From the NCBI RefSeq assembly GCF_004011885.1, contig NZ_SBEF01000027.1, positions 1 to 47,231 on the forward strand: 47,231 nt of DNA, given 5' to 3'. Position 1 is the first letter of the stretch. Each line of letters begins with the position of its first letter. Shown here in pieces: positions 23,734 through 35,521 of the stretch. The DNA comes from Serratia microhaemolytica. GTDB taxonomy: Bacteria > Pseudomonadota > Gammaproteobacteria > Enterobacterales > Enterobacteriaceae. A program made the position numbers and the translations under genes. The notes beneath the pieces were generated by a model. The model searched no databases. It had not been told where the DNA came from and saw only the letters and a program-made list of their open reading frames with translations.

Positions 23734-25605
23734 ATGTCAGACAGTGTCTTGCCACACTCAGCAGAATTATTGCTACCAGCACAGCGTGTGTTGGCCGTTT
23801 CTGGGCTTAACGTGCAGTTTCAGCGTGAAAATAGCGTGATTGACGCTGTGCATCAGCTCTCTTTTACGGTTGATCGAGGTGAGACACTAGCGATTGTCGG
23901 GGCTTCCGGCAGTGGCAAATCGGTCACTTCGCTCGCGTTGATGCGTTTGGTCGAACAGGGCGGTGGGAAGATCACTCACGGTGAGATGCTGTTTCGCCAG
24001 CGTAATGGTCAAGTGGTGGATCTGGCTACGGCTCGAACAAAAACAGTGCGCGCATTACGCGGTGCTGATATTGCAATGATCTTCCAGGAGCCAATGACCT
24101 CGCTCAATCCGGTGTTTACCGTTGGGGAGCAGATTGCTGAATCCCTACGCCTGCACCAGGCAATGGATCGTCGTTCGGCACTCAGTGAAGCGTTACGAAT
24201 GCTTGATCTGGTGCGTATTCCCGATGCTAAAAGTGTGTTAGGCCGTTATCCACATCAGCTTTCTGGCGGAATGCGTCAGCGGGTAATGATTGCTATGGCA
24301 CTGTCGTGCAAACCGGCTTTGTTGATTGCTGATGAACCAACCACCGCACTTGATGTCACCATCCAGGCGCAAATTTTACAGTTGATCCGCCTATTGCAGC
24401 AGGAAATGCAGATGGCGGTGATTTTTATCACTCACGACATGGGGGTGGTTGCCGAGGTGGCCGATCGTGTCTTGGTGATGCAGCAGGGTGTCGCGGTCGA
24501 ACAGGGTGAGGTGCATACACTTTTTAGTCAGCCACAACATGTTTATACCAAAGCATTGTTGGCAGCGGTGCCACAATTGGGCGCAATGAGCGGCAAAGCG
24601 CTGCCAGAAAAATTCCCACTGGCCGATGATGCAGAGCCTTCACGACCACAAGATACGGTAGAGGTAGGTCGACAGCCAGTATTACGGGTGGAAAATTTGG
24701 TCACGCGCTTTGAGATACGCAGTGGGCTGTTGAACCGCGTGACACACCGAGTTCACGCAGTGGAGAACATCAGCTTTGACCTCTATTCTGGCGAGACGTT
24801 AGGTTTGGTCGGCGAGTCGGGCTGTGGTAAGTCAACTACTGGGCGCTCACTGTTGCGTCTGGTGGCGAGTCAGCAAGGGAGCATTACTCTGGCAGGAAGA
24901 AAGATCAACCAGTTAACGGTTACTGAGTTACAGCAGTTGCGACGCGATATTCAGTTTATTTTCCAAGATCCCTATGCTTCGCTTGATCCACGGCTAACGG
25001 TCGGTTTTTCCATTATGGAGCCGCTGCTTGTTCACCGTGTGCTGGATCGGGCACAGGCGGAGCAACGTGTGGCCTGGCTGTTAGAGCGTGTCGGGTTAAC
25101 GCCTGCAGACGCGCGGCGTTATCCTCACCAGTTTTCCGGTGGACAGCGTCAGCGGATCTGCATTGCGCGGGCATTGGCACTGAACCCTAAAGTGATCATT
25201 GCCGATGAGGCTGTTTCAGCGCTCGATGTGGCGATACAGGCACAAATCGTTAATCTGCTGCTTGATCTGCAACGTGAATTTGGCATGGCACTGCTGTTTA
25301 TTTCCCACGATATGGCAATTGTCGAGCGGATTTGCCATCGGGTTGCGGTGATGTATCTTGGGCAGATTGTCGAAATCGGCCCTCGGCGTGCGGTGTTCGA
25401 ACAGCCGCAACACCCTTATACGCGTAAGTTGATGTCAGCAGTACCGGTTGCGGATCCTGATCGGCGTAAGCCACCACAACTGTTATTGACCGATGAGATC
25501 CCAAGTCCGGTACGAGCACTAGGTGATGAACCAGTTAGTGCTCCACTAGTACAGGTCGGTGAAGGCCATTTTGTTGCACGTCACCTTGTTGGCGGCGCCT
25601 TTTAG
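23734..25605 (+). CDS. gsiA: glutathione ABC transporter ATP-binding protein GsiA
   Basis: This 623-aa fused double ATPase, identical in length to E. coli GsiA, energises glutathione import by the GsiABCD complex. First domain: Walker A GASGSGKS (56-63), signature LSGGMRQRV, Walker [13 protein letters not shown]. Second domain: Walker A GESGCGKS (360-367), signature FSGGQRQRI, and [12 protein letters not shown], where the usual P of DEP is replaced by A as in the family. The oligopeptide-type C-terminal motif ([14 protein letters not shown]) is present. ATG 23734 has AGGAG upstream. It is the first gene of gsiABCD. Confidence 0.96.
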   Translation: MSDSVLPHSAELLLPAQRVLAVSGLNVQFQRENSVIDAVHQLSFTVDRGETLAIVGASGSGKSVTSLALMRLVEQGGGKITHGEMLFRQRNGQVVDLATARTKTVRALRGADIAMIFQEPMTSLNPVFTVGEQIAESLRLHQAMDRRSALSEALRMLDLVRIPDAKSVLGRYPHQLSGGMRQRVMIAMALSCKPALLIADEPTTALDVTIQAQILQLIRLLQQEMQMAVIFITHDMGVVAEVADRVLVMQQGVAVEQGEVHTLFSQPQHVYTKALLAAVPQLGAMSGKALPEKFPLADDAEPSRPQDTVEVGRQPVLRVENLVTRFEIRSGLLNRVTHRVHAVENISFDLYSGETLGLVGESGCGKSTTGRSLLRLVASQQGSITLAGRKINQLTVTELQQLRRDIQFIFQDPYASLDPRLTVGFSIMEPLLVHRVLDRAQAEQRVAWLLERVGLTPADARRYPHQFSGGQRQRICIARALALNPKVIIADEAVSALDVAIQAQIVNLLLDLQREFGMALLFISHDMAIVERICHRVAVMYLGQIVEIGPRRAVFEQPQHPYTRKLMSAVPVADPDRRKPPQLLLTDEIPSPVRALGDEPVSAPLVQVGEGHFVARHLVGGAF

Positions 25606-25628
25606 TTTAACTTCAGGAGAGAAGCGTG

Positions 25629-27167
25629 ATGATCACCAAGCAGAGATTAAAACAGAGCCGATTAGCGACACTGCTGTTGCTGGCGGCAGTTAGCCCAAGT
25701 TGGGCGGCAAAAGACATTGTTGTTGCGGTTGCGTCAAACTTTACCACTCTCGATCCTTACAATGCTAACGACACGCTGTCACAAACCATCGCCAAGTCCT
25801 TTTATCAAGGGTTGTTTGGATTCGACCGTGATCTGAAAGTGGTCAATGTGCTTGCTGAGAGTTACCAAACCAGCAGCGATGGATTGCGCTATACCATCAA
25901 GTTGCGTCCTGGTGTGAAGTTTCATGATGGAACGGTATTTGATGCCCAGGCGGTGAAAGCCAATCTGGATCGTGCCAGTGATGCTGATAACCATCTCAAA
26001 CGCTATAACTTGTTTAAAATGATCGAACGTACCGAGGTGCTGGAACCGAACACGGTTCGTATTGTGTTAAAAGCACCATTCTCGGCATTTATCTATAGTC
26101 TCGCCCACCCGGCTGCGGTGATGATCTCACCTGCAGCACTGCAACAATACGGTAAACAGATTGGCTTCCATCCGGTTGGCACTGGGCCTTACCAGTTTGT
26201 TGATTGGAATCAGACTGAGTATGTCAAGGTTAAGCGCTTTGAGGGGTATTGGCAGCCAGGGTTACCGAAACTTGACAGTATTACTTGGCGACCGGTAGTC
26301 GATAACAATACCCGTTCGGCGATGTTGCAAACTGGAGAGGCGCATTTCGCTTTTCCAATCCCATATGAGCAGGCTAAGTTACTGGAGAAAAATAGCCAGT
26401 TGCACTTGGTGGCTGCACCATCAATTTTGCACCGTTATATCAGTATCAATGTCACACAGAAACCGTTCGATAATCTGAAGGTGCGTCAGGCACTGAACTA
26501 TGCAATTAACAAAGAGGCGTTGATCAAAGTCGCTTTTTCTGGTTATGCGGTCCCAGCACAAGGGCCACTGCCGGCAGCGATTGATTTCTCTGCCCGTTAT
26601 CAGCCCTGGCCGTACGATCCTGCTAAAGCGCGTGCATTATTGAAAGAGGCGGGGTATCCCAACGGCTTCACGACTACGCTCTGGTCTTCTCATAATCACA
26701 GTACGGCACAGAAAGTATTGCAGTTTACCCAACAGCAATTGGCTCAAGTGGGCATTAAAGTCGCTGTGCAGGCTATGGATGCAGGCCAGCGTGCTGCCAA
26801 GGTGGAGAGCGTAGGTGTTGAAGAGACAGGTGTTCGGCTGTTCTATACCGGGTGGGCGGCATCAACCGGTGAGGCTGATTGGGCACTTGCACCGCTGTTT
26901 GCCACTCAGGCGGCACCACCCAAGCAGTTCAATACCGCGTTCTACAGTAACCCTGTGGTTGACAGCAATTTGAGTGCCGCATTGGCGACTCATGACCGTG
27001 CTCAAAAACAGGCACTATACCAACAGGCACAAGATCGCATCTGGGCTGATGCACCGTGGATTTTTCTGGTCACTGAGAGACTGTTATCGGCAAATAGTAA
27101 ACGGTTGAGTGGTTTTTATGTGATGCCAGACACTTCATTCAGTTTTGAACAGGCTGATTTACAGTAA
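25629..27167 (+). CDS. gsiB: glutathione-binding periplasmic protein GsiB
   Basis: This extracellular solute-binding protein of family 5 (512 aa from ATG 25629; GTG 25626 is also possible) delivers glutathione to GsiCD. It has a Sec signal peptide with [13 protein letters not shown] and probable cleavage at SWA-AKDIVV. Matching family blocks are [50 protein letters not shown]-free [36 protein letters not shown] and [19 protein letters not shown] lies 9 bases upstream. It starts 23 bases after gsiA. Confidence 0.95.
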   Translation: MITKQRLKQSRLATLLLLAAVSPSWAAKDIVVAVASNFTTLDPYNANDTLSQTIAKSFYQGLFGFDRDLKVVNVLAESYQTSSDGLRYTIKLRPGVKFHDGTVFDAQAVKANLDRASDADNHLKRYNLFKMIERTEVLEPNTVRIVLKAPFSAFIYSLAHPAAVMISPAALQQYGKQIGFHPVGTGPYQFVDWNQTEYVKVKRFEGYWQPGLPKLDSITWRPVVDNNTRSAMLQTGEAHFAFPIPYEQAKLLEKNSQLHLVAAPSILHRYISINVTQKPFDNLKVRQALNYAINKEALIKVAFSGYAVPAQGPLPAAIDFSARYQPWPYDPAKARALLKEAGYPNGFTTTLWSSHNHSTAQKVLQFTQQQLAQVGIKVAVQAMDAGQRAAKVESVGVEETGVRLFYTGWAASTGEADWALAPLFATQAAPPKQFNTAFYSNPVVDSNLSAALATHDRAQKQALYQQAQDRIWADAPWIFLVTERLLSANSKRLSGFYVMPDTSFSFEQADLQ

Positions 27168-27247
27168 CCAGCTGATCTCTCGGTTAGATGTAAAAATTGC
27201 CGGAAGTGTTATTGATTGGTGATGCTGTTGTAGGGTGAGGAAGTCAG

Positions 27248-27268
27248 TATGCGGGGACGTTGTCAGTA
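27248..27268 (+). CDS. possible 6-codon leader minicistron before gsiC
   Basis: GAGGAAGTCAGT precedes an ATG at 27248 that opens MRGRCQ followed by TAA (27266-27268). That TAA overlaps the gsiC ATG (TAATG). gsiC itself lacks a well-spaced Shine-Dalgarno, so ribosomes may reach it by reinitiation from this minicistron. Confidence 0.4.
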
Positions 27269-28189
27269 ATGTTGAACTATTTTCTCAAACGGTTGTTAGG
27301 GCTGGTGCCAACATTGCTGATTGTTGCGGTGTTAGTGTTTCTTTTTGTTCACTTGTTGCCGGGTGATCCGGCTCGCTTATTAGCCGGTGCGGATGCTGAC
27401 GAGACAGTAGTGCAACTGGTACGTCAGGATTTGGGCTTGGACAAGCCGCTGCTACAGCAGTTTTTCCAGTTTTTTATCAATATGCTACATGGCGATTTTG
27501 GTGTTTCGCTGGTCTCTAAGCGACCGGTTAGTGAGGAGATCGCCACCCGTTTTCTGCCGACGCTGTGGCTGACAGTGAGCAGCATGGCTTGGGCGATGCT
27601 GTTTGGTATGACAGTGGGTTTAATCTCAGCAGTGTGGCGTAACCGTTGGCCAGATCGTCTTGGCATGACACTGGCGATCTCTGGGCTCTCATTTCCTTCA
27701 TTTGCCTTAGGCATGTTGTTGATGCAGATCTTCTCGGTCAACCTTGGCTGGCTGCCAACAGTGGGCGCGGATAGCTGGCAGCACTACATTTTGCCTTCGT
27801 TGACATTGGGGGCAGCAGTGGCAGCGGTGATGGCACGTTTTACGCGGTCGTCATTTGTCGACGTGATGCAGGAAGAGTATATGCGCACGGCACGGGCAAA
27901 AGGTGTGGCTGAATTTTGGGTGATAGTGAAGCATGGATTGCGCAATGCGTTGATCCCACTAGTGACTATGATGGGGCTACAGTTTGGTTTTTTGCTTGGT
28001 GGCTCGATTGTGGTTGAGAAGGTGTTCAATTGGCCTGGGCTGGGTCGGTTACTGGTCGATTCTGTTGAAATGCGTGATTATCCGGTGATCCAGGCAGAAG
28101 TGCTGTTGTTTTCGCTGGAATTTATCTTAATCAATCTCTTGGTGGATATGCTCTATGCAGCAATCAACCCAACCATTCGCTATCAATAG
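27269..28189 (+). CDS. gsiC: glutathione ABC transporter permease GsiC
   Basis: This 306-aa inner-membrane permease (same length as E. coli GsiC) belongs to the DppB/OppB type. It has an N-terminal helix, the LPGDPARL motif, and the cytoplasmic EAA loop ([27 protein letters not shown]). ATG 27269 is chosen because [12 protein letters not shown] matches relatives. A TTG at 27260 in frame would add three residues. It lies about 100 bases after gsiB and 9 bases before gsiD. Confidence 0.95.
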   Translation: MLNYFLKRLLGLVPTLLIVAVLVFLFVHLLPGDPARLLAGADADETVVQLVRQDLGLDKPLLQQFFQFFINMLHGDFGVSLVSKRPVSEEIATRFLPTLWLTVSSMAWAMLFGMTVGLISAVWRNRWPDRLGMTLAISGLSFPSFALGMLLMQIFSVNLGWLPTVGADSWQHYILPSLTLGAAVAAVMARFTRSSFVDVMQEEYMRTARAKGVAEFWVIVKHGLRNALIPLVTMMGLQFGFLLGGSIVVEKVFNWPGLGRLLVDSVEMRDYPVIQAEVLLFSLEFILINLLVDMLYAAINPTIRYQ

Positions 28190-28198
28190 GTAGGCGGT

Positions 28199-29107
28199 AT
28201 GTTGAAGTATTGGCGGCGAGTCGCTGCACTTAAAGCAATGCCTGTGCTGAATCAACATCGGGTGGCAACACCTTGGCGTGAGTTTTGGCGACGATTCCGG
28301 CAGCAGCCGATTGCGATGTTGTCAGCGGCGTTCATTCTATTGCTGGTGATGGCAGCGCTGTTTGCACCCTATTTATCCCCTTATGATGCAGAGAACTACT
28401 TTAACTACGACCGACTCAATGAGGGACCTTCGCTTGAACACTGGTTGGGCGTTGATGCCTTGGGACGGGATATTTTTAGCCGCATCCTGTTTGGGGCGCG
28501 TATCTCGTTGACCGCAGGTGTCGGCTCGGTTCTGGTTGGTGGGGCGATTGGTACCCTACTGGGGTTGTTAGCCGGTTATTACCAGGGATGGTGGGATCGT
28601 ATTGTTATGCGCATCAGCGATGTGTTGTTCGCTTTTCCAGGCATTTTGCTGGCAATAGCAATTGTCGCGGTGATGGGAAACGGCATGGCGAATGTGATTA
28701 TCGCGGTAGCAATCTTTAGCATACCGGCATTTGCCCGCTTGGTGCGCGCTAATACGTTAGTATTGAAACAGTTAACTTATATTGAATCTGCCCGTAGCAT
28801 TGGTGCGAGTGATGGGCTGATTATTTGGCGGCATATTTTGCCAGGAACGCTATCATCGATTGTAGTCTATTTCACCATGCGGATTGGTACCTCGATTATC
28901 ACCGCAGCCAGCCTCTCTTTTCTTGGCTTGGGGGCTCAGCCACCGACCCCAGAGTGGGGGGCGATGCTGAATGAGGCGCGAGCAGATATGGTAATCGCGC
29001 CTCATATTGCCATTTTCCCGAGTTTGGCGATTTTCCTCACCGTTTTGGCATTTAATCTGTTGGGTGATAGTCTACGCGACGCACTGGATGCAAAGTTGCA
29101 ACGGTAA
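28199..29107 (+). CDS. gsiD: glutathione ABC transporter permease GsiD
   Basis: This 302-aa inner-membrane permease of the DppC/OppC type pairs with GsiC. It has the N-terminal [15 protein letters not shown] segment, [22 protein letters not shown], and the EAA loop ([24 protein letters not shown]). The family end [21 protein letters not shown] is intact. It is the last gene of gsiABCD; folE follows after 58 bases on the same strand and could be read through. Confidence 0.95.
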   Translation: MLKYWRRVAALKAMPVLNQHRVATPWREFWRRFRQQPIAMLSAAFILLLVMAALFAPYLSPYDAENYFNYDRLNEGPSLEHWLGVDALGRDIFSRILFGARISLTAGVGSVLVGGAIGTLLGLLAGYYQGWWDRIVMRISDVLFAFPGILLAIAIVAVMGNGMANVIIAVAIFSIPAFARLVRANTLVLKQLTYIESARSIGASDGLIIWRHILPGTLSSIVVYFTMRIGTSIITAASLSFLGLGAQPPTPEWGAMLNEARADMVIAPHIAIFPSLAIFLTVLAFNLLGDSLRDALDAKLQR

Positions 29108-29165
29108 TTGCGTTGGGGTGTGTGCTGTCTGACACTGGTTTTGGTCACAAAAGATGGGAGATAAC

Positions 29166-29822
29166 ATGTTAACTAATGAGGCAGTACAGGTACATGCCGC
29201 ACTGCAGGCACGCGGTTTGGAAACCCCTCTGCGCGGGGAGGTACTGGATCGGGAACAGCGTAAACAGCGTATTGCGCAGCATATGCAACAGATCATGCTG
29301 TTACTTGACCTTGATCTCTCTGATGATAGCCTGGCAGAGACGCCACATCGTATCGCTAAAATGTATGTTGATGAGATCTTCTCGGGGCTTGATTATGCTA
29401 ACTTTCCCAAAATCACCGTCATTGAGAATAAAATGAAGGTAGATGAGATGGTTACTGTGCGTGATATCACCTTTACCAGTACTTGTGAGCACCACTTTGT
29501 CACCATCGATGGTAAGGCTACGGTTGCCTATATCCCTAAACAGACAGTGATTGGCTTATCAAAAATCAACCGTATTGTGCAGTTTTTCGCGCAGCGTCCG
29601 CAAGTACAGGAGCGTTTGACGCAACAGATCCTGGTAGCGCTGCAAACGTTGTTGGGAACGAACAATGTGGCGGTCTCCATTGATGCGGTTCACTACTGTG
29701 TCAAAGCCCGTGGTGTACGCGATGCAACCAGTGCGACAACCACCACCGCACTCGGTGGGTTGTTTAAATCGAGTCAGAATACGCGCCAAGAATTTCTGCG
29801 TGCTGTACGTCATTATGGCTAA
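29166..29822 (+). CDS. folE: GTP cyclohydrolase I
   Basis: This 218-aa enzyme converts GTP to 7,8-dihydroneopterin triphosphate, the first step of folate (tetrahydrofolate) synthesis. Zinc and active-site residues are visible in [15 protein letters not shown] and in [21 protein letters not shown]. It is closely similar to E. coli FolE from [20 protein letters not shown] onward. The start is ATG 29166 with GGGAG 5 bases upstream; an in-frame ATG at 29154 lies before that Shine-Dalgarno. It is followed by yeiB as in E. coli. Confidence 0.96.
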   Translation: MLTNEAVQVHAALQARGLETPLRGEVLDREQRKQRIAQHMQQIMLLLDLDLSDDSLAETPHRIAKMYVDEIFSGLDYANFPKITVIENKMKVDEMVTVRDITFTSTCEHHFVTIDGKATVAYIPKQTVIGLSKINRIVQFFAQRPQVQERLTQQILVALQTLLGTNNVAVSIDAVHYCVKARGVRDATSATTTTALGGLFKSSQNTRQEFLRAVRHYG

Positions 29823-29882
29823 TCCCAGCTTATTGTTATCGACCCAGGTAATATGGCTATCGGTTCGGCTCAGTGGTATTCA

Positions 29883-31061
29883 ATGAATCATCACTGCTTG
29901 CCAATCTCGTCGCGTATTGCCGTATTGGATTGTGCACGGGGCATTGCGGTTCTTGCTATTTTATTGCTGAATATCAGTGCATTCGGTTTGCCGAGGTCAG
30001 CCTACCTTAATCCGGCTTTTCAAGGTACGCCGACGCTACTGGATAGTAGCGTCTGGGCGCTACTCGAGCTGTTTGTACAGGCCAAGTTTCTGGCTATGTT
30101 TGCTCTGCTATTTGGTGCAGGACTACAGTTATTGCAGCCACGAGGCCAGCGTTGGATCACTTTCCGGTTGTTGTGGCTGATGGTTTTTGGCTGGTTACAC
30201 GCCATTTTTATTTGGGATGGTGATATTTTATTTGTTTATGGTTTGTTGGGTTTACTGTGCTGGCGTGTGGTGCGCGATGCAGAGAGTGCCAGTACGCTGC
30301 TGAGAAGTGGATTGTTGCTCTATCTGTTCGGCGTGGCACTGTTACTGTTGCTTGCACTGTTACCTCAGCACGAAGTAAGCAACTTTTGGCTGCCAACGGC
30401 TGAACAGTTAGCGTATGAAGCAAGATGGAAGTTACAAGGCGGTTGGGTAGCTTGGCAACAGCGCTGGGAGATTTTTGTGTCTGGTTTATTTGTCTTGGCT
30501 GCACAGTATGGTTGGCAACTGGCTGGATTAATGCTATTCGGTGCGGGTTTGTTACGCAGCGGTTGGTTAACTGCTCGCTATCCAGCCAGTACCTATTTAC
30601 GCCAAGCGATCGGGCTGCTGCCAATTTCATTTCTGATCCAACTACTGGGCACGGTGTCACAGTGGCAGCTTAATTGGGATTTTCGCTGGAGTAGCCTACT
30701 GTTACAGATCCCTAGAGAATTGGCCTCGCCATTGCAGGCGATGGGTTATCTGGCACTGCTGTATGGTTGTTGGCCAAAAATTTCTGCTTGGCGGATTAGC
30801 TACTTTCTGAGTCTGATAGGTCGCATGGCGCTTAGTAACTATCTGCTGCAATCGTTACTTTGTACTACGCTGTTTTATCGCTTGGGATTTTATCAACAGT
30901 TCAACCGGTTAGAATTGCTGCTGGTGGTGTTGTTGGTATGGCTGGTTAATTTTTCTTTTTCTTATTTGTGGCTACGCCATTTCAAACAAGGGCCAATCGA
31001 GTGGTTATGGGCGAAGTTAACAACAGCACTGTCGGAAAATTTTGTACAACCAGCTAGGTAG
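29883..31061 (+). CDS. yeiB: YeiB family inner-membrane protein (DUF418)
   Basis: This polytopic membrane protein has about 392 aa from ATG 29883, or 402 aa from ATG 29853; neither start has a strong ribosome binding site. E. coli YeiB (385 aa) aligns from about VLDCARGIAVLAILLLNISAFGLP onward. Other shared blocks are FLAMFALLFGAGLQLL, WDGDILFVYGLLGL, AQYGWQLAGLMLFGAGLL, GRMALSNYLLQSLLCTTLFY and FKQGPIEWLWAKLT. The function is not established. It sits directly after folE and converges on sanA. Confidence 0.9.
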   Translation: MNHHCLPISSRIAVLDCARGIAVLAILLLNISAFGLPRSAYLNPAFQGTPTLLDSSVWALLELFVQAKFLAMFALLFGAGLQLLQPRGQRWITFRLLWLMVFGWLHAIFIWDGDILFVYGLLGLLCWRVVRDAESASTLLRSGLLLYLFGVALLLLLALLPQHEVSNFWLPTAEQLAYEARWKLQGGWVAWQQRWEIFVSGLFVLAAQYGWQLAGLMLFGAGLLRSGWLTARYPASTYLRQAIGLLPISFLIQLLGTVSQWQLNWDFRWSSLLLQIPRELASPLQAMGYLALLYGCWPKISAWRISYFLSLIGRMALSNYLLQSLLCTTLFYRLGFYQQFNRLELLLVVLLVWLVNFSFSYLWLRHFKQGPIEWLWAKLTTALSENFVQPAR

Positions 31062-31143
31062 TTCTGTTCTGCCATTTCAGCGGTAACGAAATCTACCACC
31101 GCACCATAGGGTGACCGGTTAGCAAATAAGCCAGTCTATCTGA

Positions 31144-31878
<735 letters not shown>

Positions 31879-31989
31879 TCATCAGCTCCATTGCTAACAA
31901 GAATTTTGATGCTACTGCACCTGCCAGATAAACGCAAGCAACCGCTTTTGCAACTGTCTGCGATGAAAATTGAATTTAAATTCCATCGG

Positions 31990-32685
31990 TTAACTAAATA
32001 GGCTCAACAATAATGGGAATAGCACCGGTGCAGTGAGTGAGGTGATGATGCCGCAAATCACCAGTGCCAGTGAGCTGAAAGCCCCTTCTTGGTAATCGAC
32101 TTCGGCACAGCGTGCAGTACCCAGAGCATGTGAGGCTGCTCCCATTGCTAACCCACGGGCTGGTTTGCTCTGTATCCGTAACAGGTTAAGCCAGGCGTGA
32201 CCAAATACTGCACCGAATACTCCAGCAAAAATAACACAGGCGGCGCTGATGGCTGGGATGCCACCTATCGATTCAGCCACCGCCATAGCAATCGGTGTGG
32301 TGACAGATTTAGGTAAGATCGAGGCGACAATTTCTGGTTGTGCGCCCAATAGGACAGCGATTGCCACCCCACTTAACATCGCGACAATGCAACCAATTAG
32401 GCAGACTAGCAACATTGAGCGCCAGCGGGCACGGATCTGCGGTAGTTGCTCATAGAGCGGGAATGCTAGCGCAACGATGGCCGGTTGCAGTAAATCACTG
32501 AGTAGCTGACTACCTTGAAAATAGTCTTGGTAACTGATGCCGGTGAGCAGTAACAACGGGATAATCAGTGCTACCGCCAACAATAGTGGGTTGAGTAGTG
32601 GCATCCGTAGTAACTGCGACAGTTTACGTGCAGCGAAGAAAACTGCCATTGTCAGTGGCAACGACCACCAGATTGGATGATTCAT
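31990..32685 (-). CDS. yohK: LrgB/CidB-family membrane protein YohK
   Basis: This 231-aa polytopic protein of the LrgB family (holin/antiholin-like or small-metabolite export systems) has the diagnostic [22 protein letters not shown] and [30 protein letters not shown]. Its ATG overlaps the stop of yohJ by 4 bases, so the two are one transcriptional and translational unit. E. coli YohK has the same length. Confidence 0.94.
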   Translation of the reverse strand: MNHPIWWSLPLTMAVFFAARKLSQLLRMPLLNPLLLAVALIIPLLLLTGISYQDYFQGSQLLSDLLQPAIVALAFPLYEQLPQIRARWRSMLLVCLIGCIVAMLSGVAIAVLLGAQPEIVASILPKSVTTPIAMAVAESIGGIPAISAACVIFAGVFGAVFGHAWLNLLRIQSKPARGLAMGAASHALGTARCAEVDYQEGAFSSLALVICGIITSLTAPVLFPLLLSLFS

Positions 32686-33077
32686 CGCTGTTGTTCCATA
32701 TTGTCCGGTTTGTTGTTGTCAGTTCTGGAACGTTGCAGATAGCTGCTTGAATAGCCAACGACCACAAATACCAGTAGGGTACTGAGCAGACAGGAGAGCA
32801 GTAATGGCAACAGGTCAGCGATGATCTGTGGGTAATATTGCATGATGCCAACGCCGATGGGTACAAACAACAGTACCATGTATCGAATGAATAACTGGCA
32901 ACCCGGTTTGATCCATGCAACGGGTACCAGTTGCCAACTAAGCAGAGCAAACAGGATCAACATGCCGATGATGCTACCAGGAATAGCGATCGGGAGTAGC
33001 GAGGCTACACTGTTACCCAACCACAGGCTCAGGTAGATAAGAGCAAATGCTCTGATATATCTCAAAAAGGGTTTCAC
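32682..33077 (-). CDS. yohJ: LrgA/CidA-family membrane protein YohJ
   Basis: This 131-aa small membrane protein of the LrgA family has [14 protein letters not shown] and [18 protein letters not shown]. The start codon is GTG at 33077, with [21 protein letters not shown] corresponding to the E. coli N terminus (132 aa). It is slightly shorter at the N terminus. It precedes and overlaps yohK. The 240 bases upstream to metG hold no recognisable operator. Confidence 0.93.
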   Translation of the reverse strand: MKPFLRYIRAFALIYLSLWLGNSVASLLPIAIPGSIIGMLILFALLSWQLVPVAWIKPGCQLFIRYMVLLFVPIGVGIMQYYPQIIADLLPLLLSCLLSTLLVFVVVGYSSSYLQRSRTDNNKPDNMEQQR

Positions 33078-33277
33078 TGGCGTGTCCGTCTATTATCTGT
33101 TTCAACTGACCATTTCAACCATCCACGCAGGTATTGCATCTACAACTATGCTGGAAGATTAGCTGTGTGTTTCGGTTAGAGTTTGGGCGATGCTGTAAAC
33201 CGGGTTAATTGCCATGCCGACTAAGTAAGAGAGATGTTAATTGATGACATTTTTACCTCATGAGCGCAGTAATCAGT

Positions 33278-33314
33278 GGTGTCCCGGTGACATGACGATA
33301 GCCACCGGGACACC
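33278..33314. terminator. strong 12-bp hairpin at the metG 3' end
   Basis: GGTGTCCCGGTG (33278-33289) and CACCGGGACACC (33303-33314) are perfectly complementary with a 13-base loop, 7 bases beyond the metG stop. No T tract follows on the minus strand, so it may act as a 3'-end stabiliser or a non-canonical terminator. Confidence 0.6.
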
Positions 33315-33321
33315 ATCATGG

Positions 33322-35349
33322 TTACTTAACTTGCATTCCGGGTTCGGCACCACTGTCTGGGCTGAGCAGGTAAATTTGATCTCCACCAGGGCCGGCTGCC
33401 ATTACCATTCCCTCGGATAGTCCAAAGCGCATTTTACGCGCGGCCAGATTCGCGACCATGATCGTCAACCTGCCGACCAGTAAAGTCGGATCTGGGTAGG
33501 CAGCGCGGATGCCAGAGAATACCTGACGTGATTCGCCACCGAGGTCAAGCTGCAATTTTAACAGCTTATCTGATCCTTCCACCAATTCAGCACCAGTAAT
33601 GCGGGCTACACGCAGATCAATTTTAGCGAAATCATCAAAGTTGATCGGTGCTTGCAGTGGCGCATCGGCCAGCGGCCCGGTTATTGCGGGTTTGGCGCTG
33701 CTCTCTTCTTTCGATGCACTGATCATCTGTTGAACTTTTTCCAGCTCAATGCGGTTAAATAAAGCCTTAAATGGCGTGATGGTGTGAGCTAACAGTGGCT
33801 GCTCAATATTATGCCAGTGCAGTTCATCATTCAGGAACGCCTCGGCGCGTGTTGTCAGCGCCGGTAGTACCGGTTTGAGATAGATCATCAACAGACGGAA
33901 CAGGTTGATCCCCATTGAACAGATTGCCTGTAGTTCAGCCTCTCGCTCTGGCTGTTTGGCGATCACCCAAGGTGCCTGTTCATCAACATAACGGTTGGCT
34001 AAATCGGCCAATGCCATGATTTCACGAATAGCACGCCCAGTTTCGCGACTTTGGTAAGCTTGGGCGATATTGTCGGCGGCAGCAATGAAGGTTTGGTAGA
34101 GCTCAGGTGCCGCTAAGTGATTGGCTAACTGTCCGGCGAAGCGTTTAGTAATAAAACCAGCATTGCGTGATGCGAGGTTGACTACCTTGTTAACGATATC
34201 GGCATTCACGCGCTGAACAAAATCCTCTAGATTTAAGTCAATATCATCGATACGTGCTGACAGTTTGGCTGCATAGTAGTAGCGCAGACAGTCGGCATCC
34301 AAATGTTGCAGATAGGTACTGGCTTTGATGAAGGTACCTCGCGACTTTGACATCTTCGCCCCATTGACGGTGACATAACCGTGGACGAACAGATTGGTCG
34401 GTTTACGAAAACCACTGCCTTCTAGCATGGCAGGCCAAAACAGGCTATGGAAATAGACGATATCTTTACCGATAAAGTGATACAGCTCAGCAGAGCTATC
34501 TTTTTGCCAGAATTGGTCAAAATCGATATCACCACGCTGATTGCAGAGATTTTTGAATGAGCCCATGTATCCGATAGGGGCATCTAACCAGACGTAAAAG
34601 TATTTGCCTGGTGCATCGGGGATTTCAAAACCAAAATAGGGGGCATCACGTGAGATGTCCCACTGTTGCAGACCGGCGTCGAACCACTCCTGCATCTTGT
34701 TTGCCACTTGCTCTTGTAGAGCCCCTGAGCGGGTCCAGCTCTGTAACATTTCACTGAATGCGGGGAGATCGAAAAAGAAATGTTCCGAGTCGCGCAGGAT
34801 GGGTGTTGCACCAGAAACGACAGATTTAGGGTTAATCAGTTCGGTGGGGCTGTAGGTTGCACTGCACACTTCACAGTTATCACCATACTGGTCAGCCGCC
34901 TGACATTTGGGGCAAGTACCCTTAACAAAGCGGTCAGGCAGAAACATTCCCTTTTCTGGATCGTAAAGTTGGGAGATAGTGCGCTGTTTTATATGTCCAT
35001 TTTCTTTCAGGCGGCGATAAATCAGGGTGGCTAGTTCACGGTTCTCTTCTGAATGTGTGGAGTGATAATTATCGTAACTAATAGCAAACCCAGCAAAATC
35101 CTGCTGGTGTTCAAGTTGCATCTGCGCAATCATCTGTTCTGGCTGGATGCCCAGTTGCTGTGCTTTCAGCATAATGGGTGTGCCGTGGGCGTCATCAGCA
35201 CAGATGAAATAGACTTGATGGCCGCGCATTCGCTGGTAACGCACCCAGATATCTGCCTGGATGTGCTCGAGCATGTGACCAAGATGAATAGAACCATTTG
35301 CATAAGGTAGTGCACACGTCACCAACAATTTTTTTGCGACTTGAGCCAT
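33322..35349 (-). CDS. metG: methionine-tRNA ligase
   Basis: This 675-aa class I aminoacyl-tRNA synthetase (E. coli 677 aa) charges initiator and elongator tRNA-Met. It has the HIGH-type motif ([12 protein letters not shown]), a zinc knuckle ([17 protein letters not shown]), KMSKS ([13 protein letters not shown]) and a C-terminal tRNA-binding OB-fold domain ([11 protein letters not shown] to the end). The start is ATG 35349, giving [19 protein letters not shown]; the frame stays open to 35496, but this extension is not conserved and runs into the mrp promoter region. It is divergent from mrp as in E. coli. Confidence 0.97.
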   Translation of the reverse strand: MAQVAKKLLVTCALPYANGSIHLGHMLEHIQADIWVRYQRMRGHQVYFICADDAHGTPIMLKAQQLGIQPEQMIAQMQLEHQQDFAGFAISYDNYHSTHSEENRELATLIYRRLKENGHIKQRTISQLYDPEKGMFLPDRFVKGTCPKCQAADQYGDNCEVCSATYSPTELINPKSVVSGATPILRDSEHFFFDLPAFSEMLQSWTRSGALQEQVANKMQEWFDAGLQQWDISRDAPYFGFEIPDAPGKYFYVWLDAPIGYMGSFKNLCNQRGDIDFDQFWQKDSSAELYHFIGKDIVYFHSLFWPAMLEGSGFRKPTNLFVHGYVTVNGAKMSKSRGTFIKASTYLQHLDADCLRYYYAAKLSARIDDIDLNLEDFVQRVNADIVNKVVNLASRNAGFITKRFAGQLANHLAAPELYQTFIAAADNIAQAYQSRETGRAIREIMALADLANRYVDEQAPWVIAKQPEREAELQAICSMGINLFRLLMIYLKPVLPALTTRAEAFLNDELHWHNIEQPLLAHTITPFKALFNRIELEKVQQMISASKEESSAKPAITGPLADAPLQAPINFDDFAKIDLRVARITGAELVEGSDKLLKLQLDLGGESRQVFSGIRAAYPDPTLLVGRLTIMVANLAARKMRFGLSEGMVMAAGPGGDQIYLLSPDSGAEPGMQVK

Positions 35350-35521
35350 AGTGATAACTTGCTTTCTGTGATGAATAAAAGAGTGCCCTGATGTTACCCG
35401 ATTGTGCCGTTGGCTGCTAGGGTGCTTTCTCTCTGGGCTTTGCGTTGCAGGGGGCAAGGATGAGAGAATAGCGGATCTGGTTTGATAAGTTGACACATTT
35501 ATATAAATTCAAGGAGTTGGG

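Noticed and set aside
35350..35496. 49-residue N-terminal extension of MetG
   Set aside because: It is not conserved in MetG, runs into the divergent mrp promoter region, and the conserved start MAQVAKK is present at 35349.
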